Of a stretch of 64,000 nt of DNA, positions 49,180 through 59,605 are shown in pieces. Every line of letters starts with the position of its first letter. Position 1 is the first letter of the stretch. The position numbers and the translations under genes are program-made. The DNA lies in contig NQMI01000008.1 of NCBI GenBank assembly GCA_002270565.1, forward strand, positions 773,476 through 837,475, read 5' to 3'. The notes beneath the pieces were generated by a model. The model worked only from the letters and a program-made list of their open reading frames with translations. It did not search any database and was not told the DNA's origin. This stretch comes from Stenocarpella maydis (lineage: Eukaryota; Ascomycota; Sordariomycetes; Diaporthales; Diaporthaceae).

Positions 49180-50534
49180 GGTGGCAGACTGACTAGACCG
49201 CAAGACTTTGGTGATTCGACGGGCCGACAATGAGGACTACTGGAGCTGGGGTGGCATGGAGGAAGGGCGCAAAGGGTGCTGCAGCCTGAACGAGTCGAAG
49301 GAGTCGGGGTGGTTGCAGGTCCGAGGCACGCGATGCTGGCGGCGCTCGCAAAGAGACAAACAAGGATGGCGTGCGGCAAGGTGTATCGCGCCTCAGCCGT
49401 AGCTATTAATTCTTTTTGGTGTATGCTGTTGCTGTTGCTGTCGCTGTTGTTGTTGGCTTGTGTGCTCGGTTGTTGTTGTTTTGTGAGATTGGCAAAGGTT
49501 GAAGGCTGACGGTGACGGTGACAAAGAGGGAGCTCCGCAGCAGAACCACTGCAGGCGGCGGCCAAGACAGGTTTGGGAAGGCTGACGGATCCGTCCGTGA
49601 CTGGCATTGGCGTGAATACCTGTGGGTACGTACCTCGTGGATTACCATGTACCTGACCCAAGCAACCCGTGTGCCTACAAGTACCCACGGAGTACTACAT
49701 GCATACACTAGGTAGTAGCTAAACACGGCTGGGTTACAGGCGCACATTGGCGGCTGGCGGCCGGTAGAGCCAATGGGTGTCGAGCCCCCACATCAGTCGG
49801 CTGATTGATCCAGTGGGGGTTTTGGAATCATCGTCAGACAGTAAACAAACTCGGCATCTGGCAGACGACGGACTTTATCGCCAGCCTCCGTGTTCTGAAA
49901 CTCGGACCTGTGCTTTCAACCTGATCAAACCAGGAGAACTTGGCAAGGTTAAACAGTTAAGCGGAAGCATATCGGCACACTACTTCAACACAGCAGGCGG
50001 CACCAGAACGACGTCCCATGGCCTCCTCCATGTTCGCCCTAGCACTGTGAAGAATACTACCCGGCCGACACAAGTGCTTGCTGGCGCACACTTGGTCTAG
50101 ACATCGACGCCATAGGCCAGGGAATGCAGAGAGAAATGCAAACAGCACCAAGGTCGCCCGCAGAATTTGCAGCACATCATCTGCTCGACTTGCCATGAGT
50201 CGGGCCAGGAACAGTCACGACGTCCACACTCTCTCACAGCATCCGCTCTCTGTCGCAGCCTCTCCAGCAACTACGATCCATCCATCTCCTTGAGTACAAA
50301 CTCTCCATCAGCACGAAACCATATGTTGTGCAGAGGCCGGGTTGGTGCCTCCTCTCAACCATCCCAACGCATTCCGTCTTTCGTTACCGCTTGCTTCCTT
50401 TGCATGCTGATTCCTGCATGAGATACACCCGGTGTGATCTTCTTCACCCGGCTTAAACTACCCTCACTTTCCACTCAAGCCAACATCGAATACCGCACAT
50501 CCCCCGTGACCCTCGACCTGCCAGGTCACGCACC
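49180..50534. other. Divergent promoter region
   Basis: 1.35 kb separate the divergent TFIIF-alpha and Cid1-like genes. A GTT/GCT-rich simple stretch occurs at about 49420-49480. No gene is seen. Confidence 0.5.
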
Positions 50535-53500
50535 ATGGCCACTATGCAAGACACTGGACAACAGGACAATGTGTCGCTCGAGGCCCGCATGCGCAACCTC
50601 ATCCTCAAGAACTCAGACCAGGCACAGGTTCAAGCTGCGGCCGCCGGTGTCCCACGATCGCCATCACAGCCCTCGGCCACTTGCGGCACGAACACATCCG
50701 CAAGTGGCCCCGGAGAGGACACCCAAGAACAGCCTAGGCCGGCCCAGAAGCCCGGCCGCAAGCGCATGAACCAGGCTCAGCGACGCCAGTTGTCGTCTCA
50801 GCTGTCAGTTGATATTGACCCTCGAGCCACCGGGCCACAGCCCAACCATTCTCATGGGCAGCCGAGTGGGAACTACCAGCGCCACAGTCATATCAGCCAG
50901 CAGGGCCGAAACCATCGCTCCCAGTCTGCGGCGTTCCAGGCCCCATATGTGAACCCCAGTCACGCGAGACACTACCCCTCTCCGTCGCTTCCAGCTTTCG
51001 CGCCGCAGCCTACCCTTTTTGATTGGAGACAGCCTGGCAGGGCTTCACACGGCTTTAACGGCCCACAGTCCGCCGTCTCTCGCCAGAACCATGCGTCCAG
51101 GAACTCGACCAGTCAGGTTGGCCCATCCTACAGCCCACGACCGTACTACCCACGCGCGGAGGATATTGAGCCTCAGGTCGCCCTTCTGGAAAATTTGTCT
51201 ACGGATATCCTCGCCAACGCCGAGATAGCATTCGAGCAGATCCGGGAGAAGGAGAATTTTCGTCTGCTCATAGAGGATGCCTGCCGTATCGCAATAGCCA
51301 GGCACGAGAAGATGGCCAACGGCAGAGCTGACTTTCCTCCCATTTCAGTTCAGCTGCGATGTTTTGGCAGCCTATCGTCTGGGTTCGCCACCAAGTCCTC
51401 TGACATGGATCTTGGTCTTCTCTCACCGTACTCGCATCCCCAGCCAGATAGTTCCGATTCCCCCATTCCTCGGATTGTGGAGAAGACATTTCTGGAAATG
51501 GGGATAGGCGCCCGCCTGCTAAGCAAGACAAGAGTTCCTATCATCAAGGTCTGCCAGAAGCCCACAGAAAAGCTGTATTCGGATCTCTTGGAGGAACGCG
51601 AGAAGTGGGAGAAGGGGGTTGACGAGGACCACGAGGTGGAGGACGAGGAGACAGAACACAAGCAGGTCTCCAGCCCTGGTGTCCAGATCCACCAGACCGG
51701 AAGGCCAAGCACCGATGACCATCCTTCGATGTCTGACGGCAGCAAAGTCCACAGCAGCACCGCTACTGTCGGCCATGATGAACACGGCATTGATCAATAC
51801 CAAGCACAGCTTGACGAGCTGAAACAGGGTGCAAAGTCTCTGCCCAATTACTATGGCGCAGCGAAGAAGACTCTGCGGAAATTGGGCGGCCAGGACATTA
51901 CCAACTCGACGGCACAGCATTTTGGTGTGGACGACTTCCGTATCCTCAATGATGTATGCAAGGCATTTGTTCGCGGTCTGGCAGACGACACTCTAAGGAC
52001 TCGCCTTGAGGCGTATTCATCTCTGGCTTTTGACGAGCATGCTGCTGTGCCAAACAATCGGTCCATCTATGGAGTGATGGCGCAGATCGAAGGAGAAAAG
52101 CTTGTCATGGCATGCGAGTCTCGCACCATCCTGGAAAGAAATGATCATTACGAGCATCTGGTAAGGAACCGCGTTGTTCACTGGAGGGAGTTGCAAAACA
52201 GGCCAAACTTCGGATTAGATCCCCTCGGCTACAACAAGGAGTTAGTGTCAGCGACCGAGTATCTGAAGAAGATTCCTTCCATTGGTCTGTTGCTCCTCGA
52301 GCAAGGACAGTACGAGTCTGCTACTTCCTACCACACCAGGGCTTTCAGACTGATGGCCGACTTGGGCGGTAATGATCTACCTTCCTCTGAGTCACCAGTT
52401 CTGCCTGTCGTTCTCAAGCAGTACATCCAGGGCATCTATGATTTCGGCATTCGGGCGCAAGTCTCGGAATGGCTGGAATCCAACCCTTCAACGACCCTCA
52501 GGACCCTCGCGAGGCGGCACAAATCCCTCCAGCTAGCCCGAGAGTTCGAAAGAGCATTGGAGAAGGGACTGTACTCTGCCGAATACACTAAAGACATAGA
52601 GGCGTACATCGAACTCCTCCGGGGTCCGATGGGACGAGACAGAACCCCGGAAAACGCCGAGTGCGATTCCGTCCTGTCTTTAGCGCCTGAGCAACGGGCA
52701 CTTGTGTCACGGATGCGTGAAATACCAGACCCGTCCCGTATGTCACCGAACCTGCCACGAGACTCATACAGGGACAGGCTTGAATTCCCAAATGCAGGTA
52801 TAGGCGTTCAATGTGACATCAACTTTTCGGCCCAGCTCGCAATCCACAACACACACCTACTCCGTTGCTATTCTCTTACGGATCCTCGCGTCAGGCCACT
52901 TGTTCTGTTCGTCAAACACTGGGCCAAGGTTAGAGGCATCAACACGTCTTATCGTGGCACGCTCTCCAGTTATGGGTACGTGCTTATGGTGCTGCATTAC
53001 TTGATCAATGTTGCCCAGCCGTTTGTATGCCCGAATCTTCAAGCGATGGCTCCCCCGGTGGACCAGCATCTCCGTCCCGAACAAGTCGAGAAATCGACCA
53101 TTTGCCGAGGCAGGTATATTTGGTTCTGGAAGAATGAGGACGAGATAAGAGACGCAGCCAGTAAGGGCGGCTTGACAAAAAACGGAGAATCCATCGGCCA
53201 TCTTCTCCGCGGGTTCTTCGAATACTACGCCCAGAACAACATGATGAGTACAGGACACATGCGAGGTTTTGACTGGGGCAGAGACGTGATCAGCATCCGA
53301 ACGCCTGGTGGGATTCTTAGCAAGCACACCAAAGGTTGGACTGGTGCCAAGACGGTCTTTGAGGTCCAGTCAGCAGACAAGCCCCCAGCTGTGGAACCGG
53401 GGATGCCGCAGGCGAGCCTCATTCCTGGATCCCAAGTGCAGGGCAGTAGCACTTCGGCAACAGCACAGCCGCAACAATCTCAAGATCCCGCCCCGGGGTC

Positions 53501-53789
53501 CAGAGTACCTCAGGAACGGAGCAAACATGAGGTCAAGGAAGTCCGCCACCGCTACCTGTTCGCCATTGAGGATCCATTTGAGCTGGACCACAACGTGGCC
53601 CGCACTGTCACTCACCATGGAATTGTGTCGATCCGAGACGAGTTCCGCAGAGCTTGGCGGATCATCAGGAACGCGGGTAAACATGCGAACCAGGAAAATC
53701 TCCTCCAGGATGTCTCCCTCGATGTAAAAGCTGAGCACACTTCTTACGCGGAGCTCATTGATGAGATCCACGGACATCAGTGCGCGTGA
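50535..53789 (+). CDS. Cid1-like terminal nucleotidyltransferase with large insertion
   Basis: An uninterrupted 1084-aa ORF. The first 200 residues are disordered and Q/S/P-rich. A helix leads into the polymerase-beta-like palm: CFGSLSSGFATKSSDMDLGLL (about 275-294, two catalytic Asp in DMD), then RVPIIKV. The third carboxylate, in GIGVQCDINFS (Asp761), comes some 470 residues later, where Cid1 enzymes need only about 50-60. The insertion contains a D/E-rich stretch and long helices, with a TPR-like repeat around LLLEQGQYESATSYHTRAF. The central and PAP-associated domains follow: RPLVLFVKHWAKVRGIN, SSYGYVLMVLHYL, and FFEYYAQNN with SIRTPGG. Members add U, C/U or A tails to RNA ends; Aspergillus CutA/CutB are possible relatives. 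Substrate and nucleotide preference cannot be read here. Confidence 0.87.
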   Translation: MATMQDTGQQDNVSLEARMRNLILKNSDQAQVQAAAAGVPRSPSQPSATCGTNTSASGPGEDTQEQPRPAQKPGRKRMNQAQRRQLSSQLSVDIDPRATGPQPNHSHGQPSGNYQRHSHISQQGRNHRSQSAAFQAPYVNPSHARHYPSPSLPAFAPQPTLFDWRQPGRASHGFNGPQSAVSRQNHASRNSTSQVGPSYSPRPYYPRAEDIEPQVALLENLSTDILANAEIAFEQIREKENFRLLIEDACRIAIARHEKMANGRADFPPISVQLRCFGSLSSGFATKSSDMDLGLLSPYSHPQPDSSDSPIPRIVEKTFLEMGIGARLLSKTRVPIIKVCQKPTEKLYSDLLEEREKWEKGVDEDHEVEDEETEHKQVSSPGVQIHQTGRPSTDDHPSMSDGSKVHSSTATVGHDEHGIDQYQAQLDELKQGAKSLPNYYGAAKKTLRKLGGQDITNSTAQHFGVDDFRILNDVCKAFVRGLADDTLRTRLEAYSSLAFDEHAAVPNNRSIYGVMAQIEGEKLVMACESRTILERNDHYEHLVRNRVVHWRELQNRPNFGLDPLGYNKELVSATEYLKKIPSIGLLLLEQGQYESATSYHTRAFRLMADLGGNDLPSSESPVLPVVLKQYIQGIYDFGIRAQVSEWLESNPSTTLRTLARRHKSLQLAREFERALEKGLYSAEYTKDIEAYIELLRGPMGRDRTPENAECDSVLSLAPEQRALVSRMREIPDPSRMSPNLPRDSYRDRLEFPNAGIGVQCDINFSAQLAIHNTHLLRCYSLTDPRVRPLVLFVKHWAKVRGINTSYRGTLSSYGYVLMVLHYLINVAQPFVCPNLQAMAPPVDQHLRPEQVEKSTICRGRYIWFWKNEDEIRDAASKGGLTKNGESIGHLLRGFFEYYAQNNMMSTGHMRGFDWGRDVISIRTPGGILSKHTKGWTGAKTVFEVQSADKPPAVEPGMPQASLIPGSQVQGSSTSATAQPQQSQDPAPGSRVPQERSKHEVKEVRHRYLFAIEDPFELDHNVARTVTHHGIVSIRDEFRRAWRIIRNAGKHANQENLLQDVSLDVKAEHTSYAELIDEIHGHQCA

Positions 53790-55582
53790 ATGTGGACTGG
53801 GCTCGATGTGTAAGGAAGGTAGTCCTGTCGAATCGCAGGCGTTGGCTGGTCACAAAAAAGGAGCAAGGGAGAAAACACGGGGCAAAATATGGTTATTTCC
53901 ATGTCATGGCACACCTTCTTGCATTCAGTGGCTATGTTAATGGAGATGGAGTCTTGAAGAGCACTTTGGTCATCAGGCGAACCTCGGCCACCTCAGTTCT
54001 GATCTTTGGGGTGAGGAGATGGGCAGATAAAGGGGTAACCGATGCTTTTGCTGCCTGCAAAGGTGTTGGCTATTGTCATGTCTATCAACCTTCTTTCATC
54101 CCTCGAGGTGTTTCGGGAGTCCTGATACACTTGAGTTCTTCTGCCTGAACTCGTATGCGGTGCGCCTCATAACCTTCTCCTCGTCCGCATGATTTGATCA
54201 TTCCAGAACGTGATACCACTGACGCCTTCCTCACGACTAATACTATTAATATTTTTTTCCTCCCGCAGACCCTTAAAGGGAGCCTCATCCCTATTGAGCA
54301 GTGTGTAGCTTTCCACCGTACCAATCCTTAACCTCACATGTGCACAATGCCAAAGCACTGTTGCACTGCATTCCATGGCTAGGTTAACTGCCGCTTTTCA
54401 ATGTTCCTTTGCTGCGTTAAGATCGCAACCCCTCTTTGCATCTCCCCGCCTGCCTCATGATGAGTCATAGGTATGAGTAAAAGAGCGGCTAATTGCTCAG
54501 ACTCTGTTTAGATCACTGGATTTGCTAGGTCCCGCCTTGCAGCATAAGGCCAGCCTACTACAATCAATAGTCATTTTGAAGGCGCAATTGAGGCTCTACC
54601 AAGCCACTTCGACCTATATAAACACAGGGTATGCCGGCAAAGCTACTATTCTAATACCCGCACCATAATAAAAGCTTATCAGAGAACCCAACCTAGATTC
54701 AAACACCTAATACACACCTCAAGGCTTATCTCTATGTCTAGAGCTAATGAGATATTTAAGTCAAGCGTATATCAAGTATAATCCTAGGTATAGGTATTGT
54801 AGATGCGAGCATTATAAGTATGGGTCTCTGGGCGTGGGTGTTGTGGATATTGGGCGTGAATTCCTGGGTTTCTGGCAGCACATGGAAGTGCATGACAGAT
54901 CCTAAAGTCCCTGGAACAGACATGACAATTTTCCGGGGCTGGCGTATCAATCAGCCTGTCTTCCGTCGTCCTTGGGATTTTGAGCCTTTGAGCATCTCGA
55001 GGACAGTCGCCCATTCTCGGCAAGAGACTCCCGCGTCCTCCCTAGGATTTATATCCAACATTGGACCACAATTCTGAAGCAAGTCGACCCCATTTCTTGC
55101 TACAACCGCCTAATTGAGTTGCAATTCCGCTAATTTCTTTTTTAACGTTTCGAGGGAACCGGGTACTCAAGCCTACGTTGTCGGGTTATTGCACATTATC
55201 AAACACATCTTTGTTCCCTTCCTATTACCACAAAACTCATGGACGCCGGATCCGTCAGAGAACTTGCATGACTGTTTGGGTCACACACATAGAAGATACA
55301 CACGTTAACTTTCCCTCTTATCCTTGATGCACCCAAGGTCAGAGAATCGAATTCCACGGCCTGGAGACTACAAGAGACGACGACGCCCAATAAACCACGA
55401 TTCCATACAGAAAGACGATACTAAAACAGAGCTTAGGACAACACAGTTGACAAATAATCTGCCATCTGGAAAGGCAGAGTGAGTATCTCCATTTAGAAAA
55501 CGTGAAGAAAGAAGCCGAAAAAGAAAGAAATCAAGACAGCAACCAGTCCCACACGGCCAACAAAGGCCTCGTCCAACCACCA
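53790..55582. other. Intergenic, partly AT-rich
   Basis: 1.8 kb with no supported gene. The part at about 54560-54830 is richer in A/T and TA than its surroundings and may be an old repeat relic. The right end is the promoter of the OTU-like gene. Confidence 0.45.
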
Positions 55583-56908
55583 ATGGCAGCATACTATGGG
55601 TCCGCTGCACCGCAAGACGCCGCCACCCGGCGACAGGGCTCAACCCACGCGGACAGGCTCAGCATATGGCTCGCAGACCTGGAATCCATCCGGCGGGAGC
55701 AGCCAGTCGTCAGCCCCAGCTTGTTAGGCACGCGAAGGGTCATTTCGCAGCCGCGGCGCACAACGGGGCCGGGGCCCGCCAGGTCCGCCAGCCAGGCCGA
55801 GCCCGAGGTAGTGGTGCTGGACGACGGTGACGACGGTGACGACGGTGGGGCCGGCGGCGGCGGCGCTGTTATACAGGGCGGGTCACCTTCGCGCGTGCAG
55901 GCCTTCTACGGCTTACAAGGGGTGTCGCCCAACAAAGCCGGCGACATGCTGCGGTACCAGGACCAGAGCCTGGGGTGGCAGGGCAAGTTCCCTTCGAGGA
56001 GCAACGGGCTGGGCTTCAACATGGTGCAGCTGCGGCTCAACAAGGGCTGGGTGAACCCCGTGAGAACCATGCAGGACGTCCAGCCGGTGTGGGATCGCGG
56101 CATGTTCATACAGCACCCGCCGCTTGGCTTCGACAACGCCGTCAGCGTGAACTGGGCCCGCGATAGCTCGCCCGGCTCGCTCCTCTACGGCTTCCCCATG
56201 CTGGGGGATGTGGTCATGTACCGCGCCATGAACTATGGCGGCGCCCGGTCCGCCTGCTTCTTCAAGGCCCTGGCATACCTCGTGTACGGCGACCAGTCGC
56301 TCTACCACCGGGTCCAGGCCGAGCACCTTCAGCACTACGGCGACGTTCTGGAGTGGGACGACCACCCGCGGCACCAGATGTACACAACAATGAACCAGAG
56401 CTTCTACAAAACCACCATCTCGACACGAGATTCAGGCTCGGGACCCGGCAGCGAGGTAGAGACGGTAGCAAACTTCTTCCAGCTCCTCTCGATCCCGCAG
56501 GCCTGGATGCCGCTGGACATGCTCGACGTCACCGCGGACATCTATAATCTCTTCATCGTGGTGTATACCATCAACGAGTCCAACCGGGCCCAGCCGGTGG
56601 TTACCGAGATCAACGTCAAGGGGTCGTACAACGCCAGGCACGTCTTCCTGCTCTTCAACGGCTTCCACTATCAGCCCATGGTCCCCAACGAGTTCCTGGC
56701 CTCGGAATTCACGTTCCCCAGGCCCACGTACGAGAATGTCAAAGGACTCCCGTGGTGTCGCGACACAGACAGAGGCAAAGGTTCGATCGATTTGAGGTGG
56801 AGGACAACGTGGGGTGCAATCCTAGACCGGGGGAAGGGCGCACTGCCGGTCGATCATGTCTTCTATAGGGACTCGCTGAGGGTCGCGATAACGGGCAGTT
56901 ACTTGTAG
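55583..56908 (+). CDS. Divergent OTU-like cysteine protease-fold protein
   Basis: One exon from MAAYYGS gives 441 aa; the open frame extends upstream but lacks an ATG. Residues 1-110 are disordered, with an acidic DDGDDGDD tract and a Gly run. The C-terminal half resembles an OTU domain: SACFFKALAYLVYGDQSLYH with Cys225 in place of the usual DGNCLFRAL; the alpha-helix/strand pattern WMPLDMLDVTADIYNLFIVV; and NARHVFLLFNGFHYQPMVP with His362 as the candidate catalytic base. The Asp three residues before the cysteine in classical OTU enzymes is replaced (RSAC), so activity is uncertain. OTU proteins remove ubiquitin; a pseudo-enzyme or other substrate is equally possible. No signal peptide or transmembrane segment is visible. 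The segment FYGLQGVSPNKAGDMLRYQ and the following 90 residues form an unrecognised conserved-looking domain. Confidence 0.6.
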   Translation: MAAYYGSAAPQDAATRRQGSTHADRLSIWLADLESIRREQPVVSPSLLGTRRVISQPRRTTGPGPARSASQAEPEVVVLDDGDDGDDGGAGGGGAVIQGGSPSRVQAFYGLQGVSPNKAGDMLRYQDQSLGWQGKFPSRSNGLGFNMVQLRLNKGWVNPVRTMQDVQPVWDRGMFIQHPPLGFDNAVSVNWARDSSPGSLLYGFPMLGDVVMYRAMNYGGARSACFFKALAYLVYGDQSLYHRVQAEHLQHYGDVLEWDDHPRHQMYTTMNQSFYKTTISTRDSGSGPGSEVETVANFFQLLSIPQAWMPLDMLDVTADIYNLFIVVYTINESNRAQPVVTEINVKGSYNARHVFLLFNGFHYQPMVPNEFLASEFTFPRPTYENVKGLPWCRDTDRGKGSIDLRWRTTWGAILDRGKGALPVDHVFYRDSLRVAITGSYL

Positions 56909-57503
56909 TTTCTGGTAGTTCCGGGGGGGGAAGTAGGGAAATACAAATCCACCAGCCAAGGCACCTCCCCTGAGAACTAGGTCCAGTGGTGATCGATCGT
57001 CAATTAAGGTCGACTAGGTGTTTGGTTTGTACCGAGATGTTATCTTGCCCGCTGCCTACTTTTATCCGAAGATAGTGACAGTACATCATGACAACGGGCC
57101 TTCTGGTTCGGGTCGATATGCCAACGGTCCGTTAAGGGCTCATCCATGGAGAAGCGGATTGAGCCCCTGCTACCAAAGGGTAGCAACGCTGGGGAAGAGT
57201 GGTGGTATGTTTGGGGGGGGGGGGGTTGTTTGGAAATATGCGAATGCGGATGACGAAGCACGGTGACCGCGCTCTGCAAGACAAACATATTTGCATTGTC
57301 CGACTGTCCTGTTATCTTGTGGTCGATTAGCAGTGACCGCATACTTGGCTCCTAGGCCTTCTTCCTAAAAATTGCCGTGACGCCTCGCTTTGAATGTCTC
57401 TAAAGTTGCCATCCCTACCCATGAAACCGCAGTAAAGAAAACCCTTGCCGTTTGTGTGCGCACGAGAACCTGTTCCACTGTGGGACTGCGCCTCTGCGGC
57501 ATG
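56909..57503. other. Convergent 3' flanks
   Basis: 595 bp lie between convergent stops. Runs of G occur at 56922-56929 and about 57213-57226. No gene is seen. Confidence 0.5.
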
Positions 57504-59238
57504 CTAGTCCTGTATGTGCTGGAACAGTGGACTGATGGATTCGCCGTAATGATTTCGCCGGATGGCCTCGGACAGGAGAAATGACAGGTCGATCACGGTA
57601 AGCTTAGACGCATTCCTGGCCGCCTCCTCGCTGATGGGGTAGCTGTTGGTGACAACAATGGCATCGATGCACTCGCACTTTTGCATTTGCTGGAGAGCAT
57701 CGCCACCAAATACGCCATGAGTTGCAATGCAGTAGACCTTCTTGGCAAAGCCCCGCTTCACGACAGTCTCGGCGGCAGCGATCCATGATCCGGATTTGTC
57801 AATCATATCGTCGATGATGAGCACTGTGCGATTCCGCACGTCGCCGACGAGTGTGATCATGTGTTCGATCTTGGGGTCCTTGAGCTTGTCTTCTTCTTCG
57901 TCCGAGCTCTCTTCTGCTTCGCCAGACCCGCCCAGCGCATGCCCATCAGGCGAGAAGTAGGATGATGCCTGGGACTGGGCCATGGGGTCCTCGTCAGCAG
58001 TGGTCGCGTCTGCAGCCGACGTAGCTGGAGATGGGAAGTCATCGGGCACGATGTGGCCCTGCACGAGACGTCCGTGGGTAACTTCTCGGGCGCGTTGGTC
58101 GTTGTAGTCATGGCCCTCTGTCTGCGCCTCGGTAGAGACGTCGGCGTGGTCCTCGACAGCAACGGATGACGATGAGGGACTAGCCTCTCCTACTTGGCCG
58201 TTGGTCAACACTTGCGAACCGTTTTGGCGCTGTGAGGATTCCTCCTCGGCAGCCGCTTGGAGGCGGCTGCGGCGTAACCTGGCGGCCTGCGGGGTGGGCG
58301 TCCGCGGCTCGGCAAAGCTATTTCTCGCAATCCGGACCGCTGCCGGCTCCAGTGGTTCGAGCCCCTCGAGCTGGTTCAAAATCATGCTGTGCGTCATGCC
58401 GGCACCGCCTCTCTTGCGGTCGGTTGTGACCATGCCGAAGTTGAGCTTCAATGCATCAGCGAGGGACGTGACTCGCTTTGTGCCACCGGCATTCTTGGAC
58501 ACCACGACAGCCTCCTTCCAGTTGGGCACGTTGTGACGGATCCAGCGGGCGATGAGCGGCTCGGCATGGAGGTTGTCAACGGGGCATTTGAAGAAACCCT
58601 GCATCTGCGAGGCGTGCAGGTCGACCGTAATGACGTGTTTGACGCCGGCAACGCCAAGGAGATTGGACAGCATCCTGGCGGTAATGGCACCCCGGTGCGA
58701 CTTCTTCTTTGACTGTCGGCTGTATGGGAAGTAGGGCAGCACGGCTGGGGGAGACCGGGGTCAGTACTACCGGCGACGGACGGGCCAGGCAAGAGGGAGG
58801 CGGGCGCGGGCTGACCGGTGATCTTGGTGGCAGAGCCGCCTTTGCAGGCCGAGATCATGATGAGCAGCTCCATGATGGTGTCGTTGATGGTGGGACTGCC
58901 GGACTGGATGATGAAGACATCCTTCTCTCGGACACTGGTGAGGATCTTGACGCTCGTCTCGCCCTGCAGGGAAGAAGAATGGTGAGCCAGGTCACTTTTG
59001 CAACAGAGGTTGGTCGCGGTCACGGTCACGGCCGCGTTGGCAAGTCGCAGTCGCGCTGGCAGCTGCGGCGACGGGCAGACGGCGCGCTTCAGACCGGGCG
59101 ACGCTCGCAGGGCCGACTGGCACCCACATTAGAGAACTGCGAGAGCTCCGCCTCTGCAGGCGGCATGCCCAGGCTCTCACATATCTTGCTTGTGAGAGCC
59201 GGGCAGGACGAGCCCGCGAAGATCAGAGTGTTGCGCAT
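57504..59238 (-). CDS. Ribose-phosphate pyrophosphokinase subunit (Prs1/Prs5-like)
   Basis: Exons 59238-59128, 58963-58816 and 58744-57504 give 499 aa. PRPP synthetases make phosphoribosyl pyrophosphate from ribose-5-phosphate and ATP for nucleotide, histidine and tryptophan synthesis. Family sequence is clear: ERDVFIIQS-type strand ([19 protein letters not shown]), [37 protein letters not shown], and the C-terminal [15 protein letters not shown] and VVTNSYPIS. An S/E/D-rich insertion of about 180 residues (about 202-385) interrupts the enzyme, as in yeast Prs1 and Prs5, which form hetero-oligomers. The PRPP-binding loop reads [10 protein letters not shown] (398-407) where catalytic subunits have DDxxDTxGT, so this subunit may be structural or regulatory. 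Introns are 164 and 71 nt. It lies 367 bp downstream of, and on the same strand as, the asteroid-like gene. Confidence 0.9.
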
Positions 59239-59605
59239 CGTGGAGGAGGGTGGTTGGCAGGAGAGGAGAGGCTGGTGAGGTTGCGAGGTAAAATACTTTT
59301 TTCTCCGGGTTTGGAGGTTGGGTCCCTCCCTCACCCGAGCGGCTGGGTTTAGGCGGAGCTCGACTGCGGCAGAGATTTAGTGCGGGGCTCCCGGGCCCTG
59401 TTGTGCTGCTGCATGCACTGCGTCGGCTCATTTTGCAGTTTTGACAAGGACATGCTCAACAGCAAGCCAGTGTGGCTGGCTCGACAAGCCGACTGGCCAG
59501 CCAACCCATGGGTCTTGACTAATACGGCCACTGCCAAAACGGACTCGTGAGATTGCCGAGTTCCTACTCAAGTACGTAATCAGAGGTGGACGCCCCGTCT
59601 GCTCG

